Origin: Chitinophagaceae bacterium
GTDB lineage: Bacteria > Bacteroidota > Bacteroidia > Chitinophagales > Chitinophagaceae
Assembly (NCBI GenBank): GCA_016710745.1
Contig: JADJVB010000010.1
Location: 1,674,001-1,738,000, forward strand
Reading direction: 5' to 3'
DNA: 64,000 nt
The position numbers and the translations under genes are program-made. Shown here piece after piece: positions 42,636 to 50,590 of the stretch; the stretch's first letter is position 1, and every line of letters begins with the position of its first letter. The notes under the pieces were generated by a model. It saw nothing but the letters and a program-made list of their open reading frames with translations, was not told the origin of the DNA and did no database searches.

Positions 42636-45134
42636 ATGAGCACAGGAAACGAAATACAATTTGCAGATGATTCATCTGGTTTTTGGGCAGAGATCATACT
42701 CCCGCTGGCACTGCCAACTACTTATACGTATGCCATCCCGCCGGCCTTGTTGCAAAAAGCCATACCGGGTTGCCGGGTAGAAGTAGTGTTTGGCAGGCAA
42801 AAAAAATATGCCGGCATTATCAAGTCTGTGTTGGATAAAGAACCACCCTATCCCACCAAGGAAATACTGAATGTACTGGATGATGAACCAATCCTGTTTC
42901 CGCAGCAATTACAGTTATGGCGCTGGCTAAGCGAATATTATATGTGCAGCGAGGGTGAAGTGATGGCGGCGGCCCTGCCTACACATTTTAAACTCAGCAG
43001 TGAAACGATTTTAATTTATAATGATGAGATTGGCGAAGACTTTACCCATTTAAACGATGAGGAGTTTTTAGTGGCCGAAGCGCTGTTGCTTAAAAAAGAA
43101 CTGAGGTTATCTGAAGTGCAACAGATACTCGACGTAACCCACGTATATCCCCTTATAAAAAAACTGATCGATAAAAAAGTTTGCTTCATTTGGGAAGCCA
43201 TGGATGAGCAGTACAAAGTAAAAAAAGAAAACTATGTTATCCTTAACCCGGTATATAACAGTGAAGAAAAACTAAGCGATTTACTGAATAACCTGCCTGC
43301 CGGACAGGCTGGCTGGAGCCGAGCACCTAAACAAATGGAACTCCTGCTGGCTTATCTGCACCTTCAAAAAACAGCAGGTGATGTTACGCAGACTGAGTTG
43401 TTGAAAAAATCCGGGGCATCGGCTGCCCAGTTAAAGGGACTTGTGCAAAAAGATATTTTAATTGTTGAGAAAAGAACGGTTGACCGGATAAAATCACTAC
43501 CAAAAAATGTAGCGATTGATTTTGCCTTCAGTGCGTCGCAACAGGAAGCTTCGGATGCCGTGGCAAAAGCATTGGAAGCTAAAAATGTTTGCCTGCTGCA
43601 CGGCGTAACCAGCAGTGGTAAAACTCAAGTGTACGTTAAGCTGATCGAAAAATATTTTGCCGCCGGTAAACAGGTATTGTATTTATTGCCCGAGATCGCG
43701 TTGACCACACAAATTATCAGGCGCCTGCAAAAACATTTTGGCGGTAATATCACCATTTATCATTCCCGTTTTAATAATAATGAGCGCATTGAATTATGGA
43801 ACAAGATAAGATCCGGCGAAGTGAAGATCGTGTTGGGCGCCAGAAGTGCCCTTTTCCTGCCGTTTAAAGACCTTGGACTTATCATCGTTGATGAGGAGCA
43901 CGATGCTTCGTTCAAACAGCAGGATCCGGCTCCCAGGTACAATGCAAGAGACGCAGCTGTGTATTACGCTTCGTTGTTTAATGCAAAAGTGGTATTGGGC
44001 AGTGCAACCCCCTCTGTTGAAAGTTATTTCAATGCGATGCATGATAAATATGCCCTGGTAGAATTGAACGAACGGTTTGGTGGCATCAAAATGCCCGAGA
44101 TAGAAATTATCGATACCAGGCAGGTTGCACAAAAGGGCAAAGTGATGATCAGCCCGCAACTGAAAGAAGCCATGCAAAAAGCACTGGATGCCGACAGGCA
44201 GGTTATCTTATTTCAAAACCGAAGGGGATACAATCCCTACCTGATTTGCGGAGCCTGTGGGTTTATACCACAGTGTACGCACTGTGATGTTTCGCTCACG
44301 TTGCACAAATTCAGTAATAAACTCCATTGCCATTATTGCGGAAGCACGTATCCCAAATTGATCACCTGCCCCGCCTGCGGCAGCAATAACTGGCTGGAGA
44401 AAAATTTTGGTACAGAAAAAATAGAAGAGCAACTGGAGGAAGATTTTTCCAACTATAAAATTGCCCGGATGGATGTGGATAGTGTGCGGGGCAAAATGGC
44501 CCACGATAACCTGATCCAGTTGTTCGAGCAGCATCGCCTCGATATTTTAGTGGGAACCCAAATGGTGGTAAAGGGTTTGGATTTTGATAAGGTAAGCCTG
44601 GTTGGTATACTGGATGCAGATGGTTTGCTGGCATTCGCCGATTTCAGGGTGAATGAACGCGCTTTTCAGTTAATGGAGCAGGTGAGCGGACGGGCCGGAA
44701 GAAAAAAAGAACAGGGAAAAGTGATCATACAGGCAACCAATACCAAACACCCGGTTTTGCAATTGGTTCAACAGCATGATTACAAAAAAATGTATGAGCT
44801 GGAAATTGAAAACCGAAGGGAGTTTTTTTACCCGCCCTATAGCCGGATTATTTTGTTAACTTTAAAACACAAGGATAAAAACATAGTAAGCGCCGCTGCT
44901 GAAAAATTGGCACAAATGCTTAAACAGGACCTTCAGGATTTTATTGTTGGTCCGGCGGCTCCGGTGGTTAACCGGATCCGCAACCAATATTTGATGGAGA
45001 TCCTCATCAAATTGCCTAAAGAGCCGGGTATGAGTATGCGGTATAAGGCAGCGATCAGGAATCATATAAACCTGGTAACCGGGCAGCAGAATTTTAAAAG
45101 CGTTACGGTTGTTGCGGACGTAGATAAGATGTAA
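42636..45134 (+). CDS. priA: Primosomal protein N' (replication restart helicase PriA)
   Basis: This 832-residue protein has an N-terminal DNA-binding domain (ILPLALPTTYTYAIP). The helicase domain has Walker A GVTSSGKTQVYV and Walker B IIVDEEHDASFKQQ. A zinc module of eight Cys follows (CGACGFIPQCTHC, CHYCGSTYPKLITCPACG), then GTEKIEEQLEEDF and VSGRAGRKKEQGKVIIQA. It restarts stalled replication forks by loading the primosome. An 8-residue insertion, PAGQAGWS, lies at 43292-43318 and is encoded by a palindrome (see separate entry). The rest matches the family well. Confidence 0.96.
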   Translation: MSTGNEIQFADDSSGFWAEIILPLALPTTYTYAIPPALLQKAIPGCRVEVVFGRQKKYAGIIKSVLDKEPPYPTKEILNVLDDEPILFPQQLQLWRWLSEYYMCSEGEVMAAALPTHFKLSSETILIYNDEIGEDFTHLNDEEFLVAEALLLKKELRLSEVQQILDVTHVYPLIKKLIDKKVCFIWEAMDEQYKVKKENYVILNPVYNSEEKLSDLLNNLPAGQAGWSRAPKQMELLLAYLHLQKTAGDVTQTELLKKSGASAAQLKGLVQKDILIVEKRTVDRIKSLPKNVAIDFAFSASQQEASDAVAKALEAKNVCLLHGVTSSGKTQVYVKLIEKYFAAGKQVLYLLPEIALTTQIIRRLQKHFGGNITIYHSRFNNNERIELWNKIRSGEVKIVLGARSALFLPFKDLGLIIVDEEHDASFKQQDPAPRYNARDAAVYYASLFNAKVVLGSATPSVESYFNAMHDKYALVELNERFGGIKMPEIEIIDTRQVAQKGKVMISPQLKEAMQKALDADRQVILFQNRRGYNPYLICGACGFIPQCTHCDVSLTLHKFSNKLHCHYCGSTYPKLITCPACGSNNWLEKNFGTEKIEEQLEEDFSNYKIARMDVDSVRGKMAHDNLIQLFEQHRLDILVGTQMVVKGLDFDKVSLVGILDADGLLAFADFRVNERAFQLMEQVSGRAGRKKEQGKVIIQATNTKHPVLQLVQQHDYKKMYELEIENRREFFYPPYSRIILLTLKHKDKNIVSAAAEKLAQMLKQDLQDFIVGPAAPVVNRIRNQYLMEILIKLPKEPGMSMRYKAAIRNHINLVTGQQNFKSVTVVADVDKM
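43292..43313. repeat. Palindromic insertion inside priA (encodes L-P-A-G-Q-A-G)
   Basis: CCTGCCTGCCGGACAGGCTG contains GCCTG-CCGGA-CAGGC, and the frame reads L-P-A-G-Q-A-G-W. It sits between a helix ending LLNN and SRAPKQ, where homologous PriA normally has no such linker. Palindromes encoding LPAGQAG-like strings inside genes occur in other bacterial genomes, as far as I know. No second copy is seen in the window. Confidence 0.55.
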
Positions 45135-45220
45135 AGTCTCACCCCGCCCGATCACTATCAGGACCACAGGGGAGAGGGAACAGGAAGAATGCAGTGAAGA
45201 TTAAACTAATATTTTTTTAA

Positions 45221-46249
45221 ATGGAGATACAAAAAAGTATATCAATTAAACAGTACAATTCATTTGGTATCAATGCTCATGCAAATCTATTTGCTAAATT
45301 TAGTTCGATAAAGGAACTGGAAGAACAGGTTGAATTAAACAGGCAAACACCAATATTGATCCTGGGTGGCGGCAGTAATTTATTGTTCACCAAAGATTTT
45401 GGTGGACTGGTTTTAAAGAACGAGATCACCGGTATTAAAGAGATCAAGGAAGATGAACACCATATATATGTGCAGGTAGGAGCAGGGGAGAACTGGCATC
45501 AGTTTGTTTTGCATTGTATAAGAAAAGGATGGGCAGGAGTTGAGAACCTGTCGCTAATACCCGGGCAAGTGGGCGCATCGCCGATGCAGAATATCGGAGC
45601 TTATGGTGTAGAACTCAAAAATGTTTTTTATTCGCTGGAAGCCTGGCATATTCCCGAAAAGAAAATGGTAAACTTTACACTCAACGATTGTGAATTTGGT
45701 TACCGCGAAAGCGTTTTTAAAAAGAAGTTTAAAGATCAGTTTGTGATCACGGATGTTACTTTCCGGCTGAACCGGATTCCGCAATTCAACATTTCCTACG
45801 GAGCTATTGCACAGGAATTAGAAAAGATGGGTGTAAAGGATTTGAGTTTACAGGCTGTTTCCCGGGCCGTGATCAATATCCGCAGCAGCAAATTACCCGA
45901 TCCTGCCGTTATTGGTAATGCGGGCAGTTTTTTTAAAAATCCTGAGGTCGGATATGCTGCATTCGAAATGCTGAAAGAAAAGCACCCGGGCATTGTTGGC
46001 TATTCATTGCCTCATGGTCATGTAAAACTGGCTGCGGGTTGGCTAATAGAACATTGCGGTCCTGCAGCAGGCACCAGTTGGAAAGGATATCGAAAAGGCG
46101 ATGCCGGTTGCCATGAGCAGCAGGCATTGGTGTTGGTGAATTATGGTAATGCAAAGGGTAGCGAGATTTACGATCTGAGCGAAGCCATATTAAAATCTGT
46201 GGCACAAAAGTTTGGCGTAACGTTGGAGCGGGAAGTAAATATCATTTAA
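45221..46249 (+). CDS. murB: UDP-N-acetylenolpyruvoylglucosamine reductase MurB
   Basis: This 342-residue FAD enzyme has ILGGGSNLLFTKDF, GVENLSLIPGQVGASPMQNI, GAYGVELKNVF, FGYRESVFK and the catalytic-region GNAGSFFKNPEV. It reduces UDP-GlcNAc-enolpyruvate to UDP-MurNAc in peptidoglycan synthesis. A C-terminal segment EHCGPAAGTSWKGYRKGDAG closes the active site. The last 8 bp overlap the convergent small gene. Confidence 0.96.
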   Translation: MEIQKSISIKQYNSFGINAHANLFAKFSSIKELEEQVELNRQTPILILGGGSNLLFTKDFGGLVLKNEITGIKEIKEDEHHIYVQVGAGENWHQFVLHCIRKGWAGVENLSLIPGQVGASPMQNIGAYGVELKNVFYSLEAWHIPEKKMVNFTLNDCEFGYRESVFKKKFKDQFVITDVTFRLNRIPQFNISYGAIAQELEKMGVKDLSLQAVSRAVINIRSSKLPDPAVIGNAGSFFKNPEVGYAAFEMLKEKHPGIVGYSLPHGHVKLAAGWLIEHCGPAAGTSWKGYRKGDAGCHEQQALVLVNYGNAKGSEIYDLSEAILKSVAQKFGVTLEREVNII

Positions 46250-46574
46250 CCTGAATAATTCCCTGTTCCTGCAAGATCAATTTTATTTGTTCTGGTGCCG
46301 TATTCAGTAAAAATTGTTCCAGTTGTTCTTTATCATCTTCTTTTGAAAATACCTTTCCATCTTCAAAAAAAGAAACACAGCCATTGTACGCCTGCCAATA
46401 GCTGTGTTCGTTATGATATAATCTGCAACCACTATAGCCTAATGCAGAAGGCTGCTTTACCTCTGTATTGCTTAATGGTGCCTGCTGCCAAAGCTGCATC
46501 CAGTTTTTTTGTTGCCATTCGGTAAGCAGCCATTCCGGATTTGGCCTTCCCGAAAATAGAAAGGCAGTTACCAT
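46242..46574 (-). CDS. Small FSGRPNP-motif protein, unknown function
   Basis: This 110-residue protein (from the ATG at 46574; a GTG at 46598 would add 8 residues) opens MVTAFLFSGRPNPEWLLTE and contains SALGYSGCRLYH and FEDGK. The same pattern (FSGRPNPE, SVLGYRGLRI, ADGK) opens the 308-residue protein encoded by the neighbouring gene, so the two share an N-terminal domain of about 100 residues. Here the domain is almost the whole protein. It has no signal peptide and no known catalytic motif. The neighbour's stop is 37 bp upstream. Confidence 0.7.
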   Translation of the reverse strand: MVTAFLFSGRPNPEWLLTEWQQKNWMQLWQQAPLSNTEVKQPSALGYSGCRLYHNEHSYWQAYNGCVSFFEDGKVFSKEDDKEQLEQFLLNTAPEQIKLILQEQGIIQVK

Positions 46575-46610
46575 CCGGTTTTTTTTATCTTCTTTCACTT
46601 ATGATCTTAC

Positions 46611-47537
46611 TTATTTTATTTTAAACCGTCCATGTATCACCTGCATAAAAGTACAAAAATTCGTGTATGGGCCTCTGTTTGCGGTACGCGGGTCGGTTAT
46701 CAGATTGCCCGAATTGTCAAGAAGCGTTGCCGGTGTACTCCCGGGTTTGTGGCTCCATCTGCCATTGGGCCCCTTACGGTACCAGTGATAATCGTAGTTT
46801 GGCGCATTTACCAAAGCAACCAGATGTCCCGGTGATATGCATTTATTATCCTGGGTTGGTTTATCAACCAGTCCGTCGGATATCGCTCCCGTTTTGGCGC
46901 TGATACCTGGCGCAGGCACATTACATGCAGCAAGATTGTTCCATTGTTGTCCGGCTGCTTTGCCGGGTTGAGCAAAGGTATCGGTTCGGTAATTGGTACC
47001 GTAGTTGTAACAATTGTTGCTGCCCGTTACAGATGGATTGGTATTCCAGGCAGCGAGGTCGGGTGCCGGAGCACAGGGACAAACCGGCTTTAATACTATA
47101 ATAACATCTCTGAAAATTTCAATATTCCTGAAATAGCCATCATTATATAATTTCCTTTTTTCTAAATAATCCTTTAAAAGGGTTTCGGTTGTTCTTCGAA
47201 AATCGGTTAGGCCTTTTGTGCCCTGCAGATTTTTAAAATTGTCGAATAGAATGGATTCCAATCCGCCTTCGGCCCTGGCTGCTTTGCCGTCGGCATACAC
47301 CATGTCGTGTGCATAGTGCATAACAAGGGGCAGATCTTTGTTTATTGTTCTCCCTGTTTGTTCGATACGTAAACCGCGATAGCCCAAAACGGAAGGAAAG
47401 GGGGCAGTTTTTTCGTTTGTTTTTCTTAAGCTGCTAAAGGAAATTTTTTTAAAAAGATCCCGGGCTGCTGCATCAGTGAGCGTCATTTCGGGATTTGGCC
47501 TGCCACTAAAAATGTCGAGTGTGAGTTTAACCGGCAT
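46611..47537 (-). CDS. FSGRPNP-motif protein with cysteine-hydrolase-like C-terminus
   Basis: This 308-residue protein has an N-terminal FSGRPNPE domain (about 1-110), a central segment with LLKDYLEKRKLYNDGYFRN, and a C-terminal domain. The C-terminal domain begins SNNCYNYGTNYRTDTFAQPG and contains GHLVALVNAPNYDYHWYRK, GRWSHKPGSTPATLLD and DPRTANRGPYTNF. The order Cys-Asn, His (DYHWYR) and Asp/Asn resembles an NlpC/P60- or papain-like fold, but this is by eye. I do not recognise a named family. It lacks a signal peptide. It lies 37 bp upstream of the small related gene. Confidence 0.7.
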   Translation of the reverse strand: MPVKLTLDIFSGRPNPEMTLTDAAARDLFKKISFSSLRKTNEKTAPFPSVLGYRGLRIEQTGRTINKDLPLVMHYAHDMVYADGKAARAEGGLESILFDNFKNLQGTKGLTDFRRTTETLLKDYLEKRKLYNDGYFRNIEIFRDVIIVLKPVCPCAPAPDLAAWNTNPSVTGSNNCYNYGTNYRTDTFAQPGKAAGQQWNNLAACNVPAPGISAKTGAISDGLVDKPTQDNKCISPGHLVALVNAPNYDYHWYRKGPNGRWSHKPGSTPATLLDNSGNLITDPRTANRGPYTNFCTFMQVIHGRFKIK

Positions 47538-47644
47538 AAAATAAAATTTAAGGTGATTAATCCCATCAAGATAGGCCGATTAAATGTTTGCCGCAATACC
47601 CTTTTAGTGGTATTGTACAGATGAAACCCAGGAATCGATAAAAA

Positions 47645-49171
47645 TCAATTAAAATCCTCTTCCTCAAAATCTTCTTCACTAAAATGTTGGGTACCAATAT
47701 TCAACATACTGCCCATCAGGTCTTTAAATTCAATTTTACCTTCCATTACTTTTTTGCTGATGAGTGAGTGAGCGGCCAGGCCATGTAACACGAATTCCAT
47801 TAACAAGGCATTTTCTTTGTCGTTCGCCGCTTTGAAATATTTTTTTACCAGCGCATGCAGGCCATCAACTTTATACAACAATTGTATTTTGTCTTCATCC
47901 CGGGTTTCGAAAAAGCTGTTTAAAGAATTACCGGCATCAAACCAACGGGTGATCGCTTTATAAGGATTTTCATCGGGTGCCGCTTCCTTGCTTCTTTTCT
48001 TTTTCAGCGTATCGGGGTTTGGAAAATATTGTCCGAACTGTGTACGGATAGATCGGTCCAGTAAATTAAAAGCTACCTGGTAAGGACCTTCCTGCTCACC
48101 TTCATATACCAATTCTATTTTACCGGTAATGGATGGAATGATGCCAATCAGGTCGCTCAACCAAACCTGCGTTTCTTTTTCATCATTGATCAGGGCTCTT
48201 CGTTCAGCTGCGCTGATCGCATTTTCATACGCACTGATACTTAACCGGGCACTTACCCCACTTTTTTTGTCAACCAGTTCACTGCCGCGGGCTTCAAAAG
48301 CTACCTGCTCGATCAATCTTTTTATCAGGTCGCTCACGACAACTTTTTCTTTTTGGGCCTCACTGATGTCTGCTTCCTGATCGGTTATTTCCAAAGCCGT
48401 TTCCAGCGTTTTGGGGTAGTGGGTGAGTATCTGGCTCTCGATCCGGTCTTTTAACGGTGTTACAATGCTTCCCCGGTTGGTGTAATCTTCGGGATTGGCA
48501 GTAAACACAAACAATATATCCAGCGGTAATCTTAATTTAAAGCCTCGTATCTGCAGATCACCTTCTTCTAAAATATTAAACAGCGATACCTGTATCCTGG
48601 CCTGCAGATCGGGCAGTTCGTTAATAACGAAAATGCTGCGGTTACTTCTGGGTATGATACCATAATGTAAAACCCGTTCATCAGCAAAACTTAATTTCAG
48701 GTTGGCGGCTTTTATCGGATCGATATCACCGATCAGGTCAGCAACGCTTACATCCGGAGTTGCCAGTTTTTCGCCATAGCGTGCGCTTCGATGTAACCAG
48801 CTGATTGGCGTATCATCGCCTTTTTCCTCAATCAGGTCAACCGCATAACGGGAAACCGGATGATAAGGATCATCATTGATTTCGCTGCCGGCCACAACCG
48901 GGATGTACTCATCGAGTAAATCGATCATTTGCCTGGCCATCCTGGTTTTTGCCTGGCCACGTAAACCCAGGAACAGAATATTATGCTGCGAAAGCAAAGC
49001 TCTTTCAGTATCCGGTATCACCGAATCTTCATAACCTAAAATACCGGGAAAAGGATTTTCTTTGGCCTTAATTTTATTGATCAGGTTGTCTCGTACTTCC
49101 TGTTTGATACTTTTGGAAACATAGCCGCTCTTTTTTAATTCACCTAATGTCCTGATTTTCGTAATATCCAT
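47645..49171 (-). CDS. MoxR-/magnesium-chelatase-like AAA+ ATPase
   Basis: This 508-residue protein has Walker A GLRGQAKTRMARQM (G69-T76), Walker B-type SIFVINELPDLQ and sensor FVFTANPEDYTNRGSIVTP. An unusual segment between them includes the YGEKLATPDVSVADLIGD loop. It resembles MoxR/ChlI-type ATPases that work with VWA proteins. The VWA gene is upstream on the same strand with a 98-bp gap, so the two are very likely functional partners. The target of the pair is unknown. Confidence 0.88.
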   Translation of the reverse strand: MDITKIRTLGELKKSGYVSKSIKQEVRDNLINKIKAKENPFPGILGYEDSVIPDTERALLSQHNILFLGLRGQAKTRMARQMIDLLDEYIPVVAGSEINDDPYHPVSRYAVDLIEEKGDDTPISWLHRSARYGEKLATPDVSVADLIGDIDPIKAANLKLSFADERVLHYGIIPRSNRSIFVINELPDLQARIQVSLFNILEEGDLQIRGFKLRLPLDILFVFTANPEDYTNRGSIVTPLKDRIESQILTHYPKTLETALEITDQEADISEAQKEKVVVSDLIKRLIEQVAFEARGSELVDKKSGVSARLSISAYENAISAAERRALINDEKETQVWLSDLIGIIPSITGKIELVYEGEQEGPYQVAFNLLDRSIRTQFGQYFPNPDTLKKKRSKEAAPDENPYKAITRWFDAGNSLNSFFETRDEDKIQLLYKVDGLHALVKKYFKAANDKENALLMEFVLHGLAAHSLISKKVMEGKIEFKDLMGSMLNIGTQHFSEEDFEEEDFN

Positions 49172-49269
49172 CTTTTTTTTTATTATCTGCTTAAAATATT
49201 ATTGTCACGCAGAGTCGCAAAGTAAATAAGTCGCAATGCTTTGCTCCTTTGCGATTTTGCGTGATTTTT

Positions 49270-50367
49270 TCAATACACCGTCTTCCTTTTTCCACTTTCA
49301 AAATCCTTAAAAATAAATGCACCCAGTTTATCCAGCGAAGCAAAAAACGCCTTGCCATTATTGGTTTCGGTAAACTCCTGTACAAACCTTTGTAGATACG
49401 GATCGGAGGCTATCATAAAAGTAGTGATGGGTATTTTCAATTTTTTACATTGGGTTGCCAGGCTCATGCAACGGTTCAATATCTTTCGGTCGACTCCCCA
49501 GCTGTTTTTGTAATAACGCTTTCCAACTTTCAGGCAGGTTGGTTTGCCATCGGTTATCATAAATATCTGCTTATTGGGGTTGCGGCGTTTTCTTAGCAGA
49601 TCCATGGCCAGTTCCAATCCCGCAACGGTATTCGTGTGGTAGGGGCCAACCTGCAAATAGGGCAGGTCTTTTATTTCAATGGTCCAGGCGTCATTGCCAA
49701 ATACCACAATATCCAGGGTATCCTTCGGGTATTTGGTTTGAATCAATTCGCTTAACGCCATGGCTACTTTTTTAGCCGGCGTGATCCTGTCCTCACCATA
49801 TAATATCATGGAATGGGAGATATCGATCATCAAAACCGTAGAGGTCTGCGACTTGAAATCGGTCTCCCGTATTTCCAGATCGTCTTCCTGCATTTTAAAA
49901 CTGTCGATACCATGGTTGATCTGCGCATTGCGGATCGAGTTGGTAAAGTCGATCTGTTCCATGGTATCGCCAAACTGAAAAGGCCTGGTTTCGGGATTTA
50001 TTTCATCGCCGCCACCGGGTTTAAATGTTTGGTGATTGCCCGCCCGGGTTTTCTTCAACTTGCCAAAAATTTCCTCCAGGCTTTTTTTGCGTATTCCCTG
50101 TTCGGTTTTGGAAGTTATTTTTATTTCACCTTTCACATGCTTATCGTCAATATACCCCTTGGCTTTCAGGTCATCAATAAAATCGCCAATGCCATACTCA
50201 TTATTGGTGAGCTTATATTCCTTATCCAGTTCATTCATCCATTGCATGGCTTCATTAAAGTCGCCATTGGTATAGGTAAGCAACTGTAAAAAAAGATCGA
50301 GTAAAGTCTCGAAAGGAGATTTACCCTGTGCGTTCGGATCAAATTTTGAAAACTGAAAGAAATTCAT
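49270..50367 (-). CDS. VWA-domain protein, partner of the MoxR-like ATPase
   Basis: This 365-residue protein has a soluble N-terminal helical half and a C-terminal VWA domain (about 165-350). The MIDAS motif is VLMIDISHSMI (D-x-S-x-S). Further MIDAS-region strands are DIVVFGNDAWTIEI and FMITDGKPTCLKV. There is no signal peptide or membrane segment, so it is cytoplasmic. The MoxR-like ATPase gene follows on the same strand. Confidence 0.9.
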   Translation of the reverse strand: MNFFQFSKFDPNAQGKSPFETLLDLFLQLLTYTNGDFNEAMQWMNELDKEYKLTNNEYGIGDFIDDLKAKGYIDDKHVKGEIKITSKTEQGIRKKSLEEIFGKLKKTRAGNHQTFKPGGGDEINPETRPFQFGDTMEQIDFTNSIRNAQINHGIDSFKMQEDDLEIRETDFKSQTSTVLMIDISHSMILYGEDRITPAKKVAMALSELIQTKYPKDTLDIVVFGNDAWTIEIKDLPYLQVGPYHTNTVAGLELAMDLLRKRRNPNKQIFMITDGKPTCLKVGKRYYKNSWGVDRKILNRCMSLATQCKKLKIPITTFMIASDPYLQRFVQEFTETNNGKAFFASLDKLGAFIFKDFESGKRKTVY

Positions 50368-50540
50368 GGTTTATTTTTTGGACTGCCTGTCGGCTTAAAC
50401 CGTATGACGGCTAACCGCCTTCATGACGGTTAACTAAATTACGAAACATTTAATGGTATCGTTTTGTTCGACTGTTAAATAATTTCGATTAATTTTTACA
50501 TCGGCCTGTTTACCACCCTGATCTGTCTTCTCTGGAAAGT

Positions 50541-50586
50541 TGATTAAAAAAAATCCCCTGCCAAAGCAGGGGATTTTTTTTAATCA
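50541..50586. terminator. Strong bidirectional terminator between the VWA and DUF2723 genes
   Basis: A 21-bp stem with core ATCCCCTGC/GCAGGGGAT, loop CAAA and A8/T8 arms lies 4 bp past the stop of the DUF2723 gene. It ends that gene and could also act on the plus strand. Confidence 0.93.
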
Positions 50587-50590
50587 ACTA

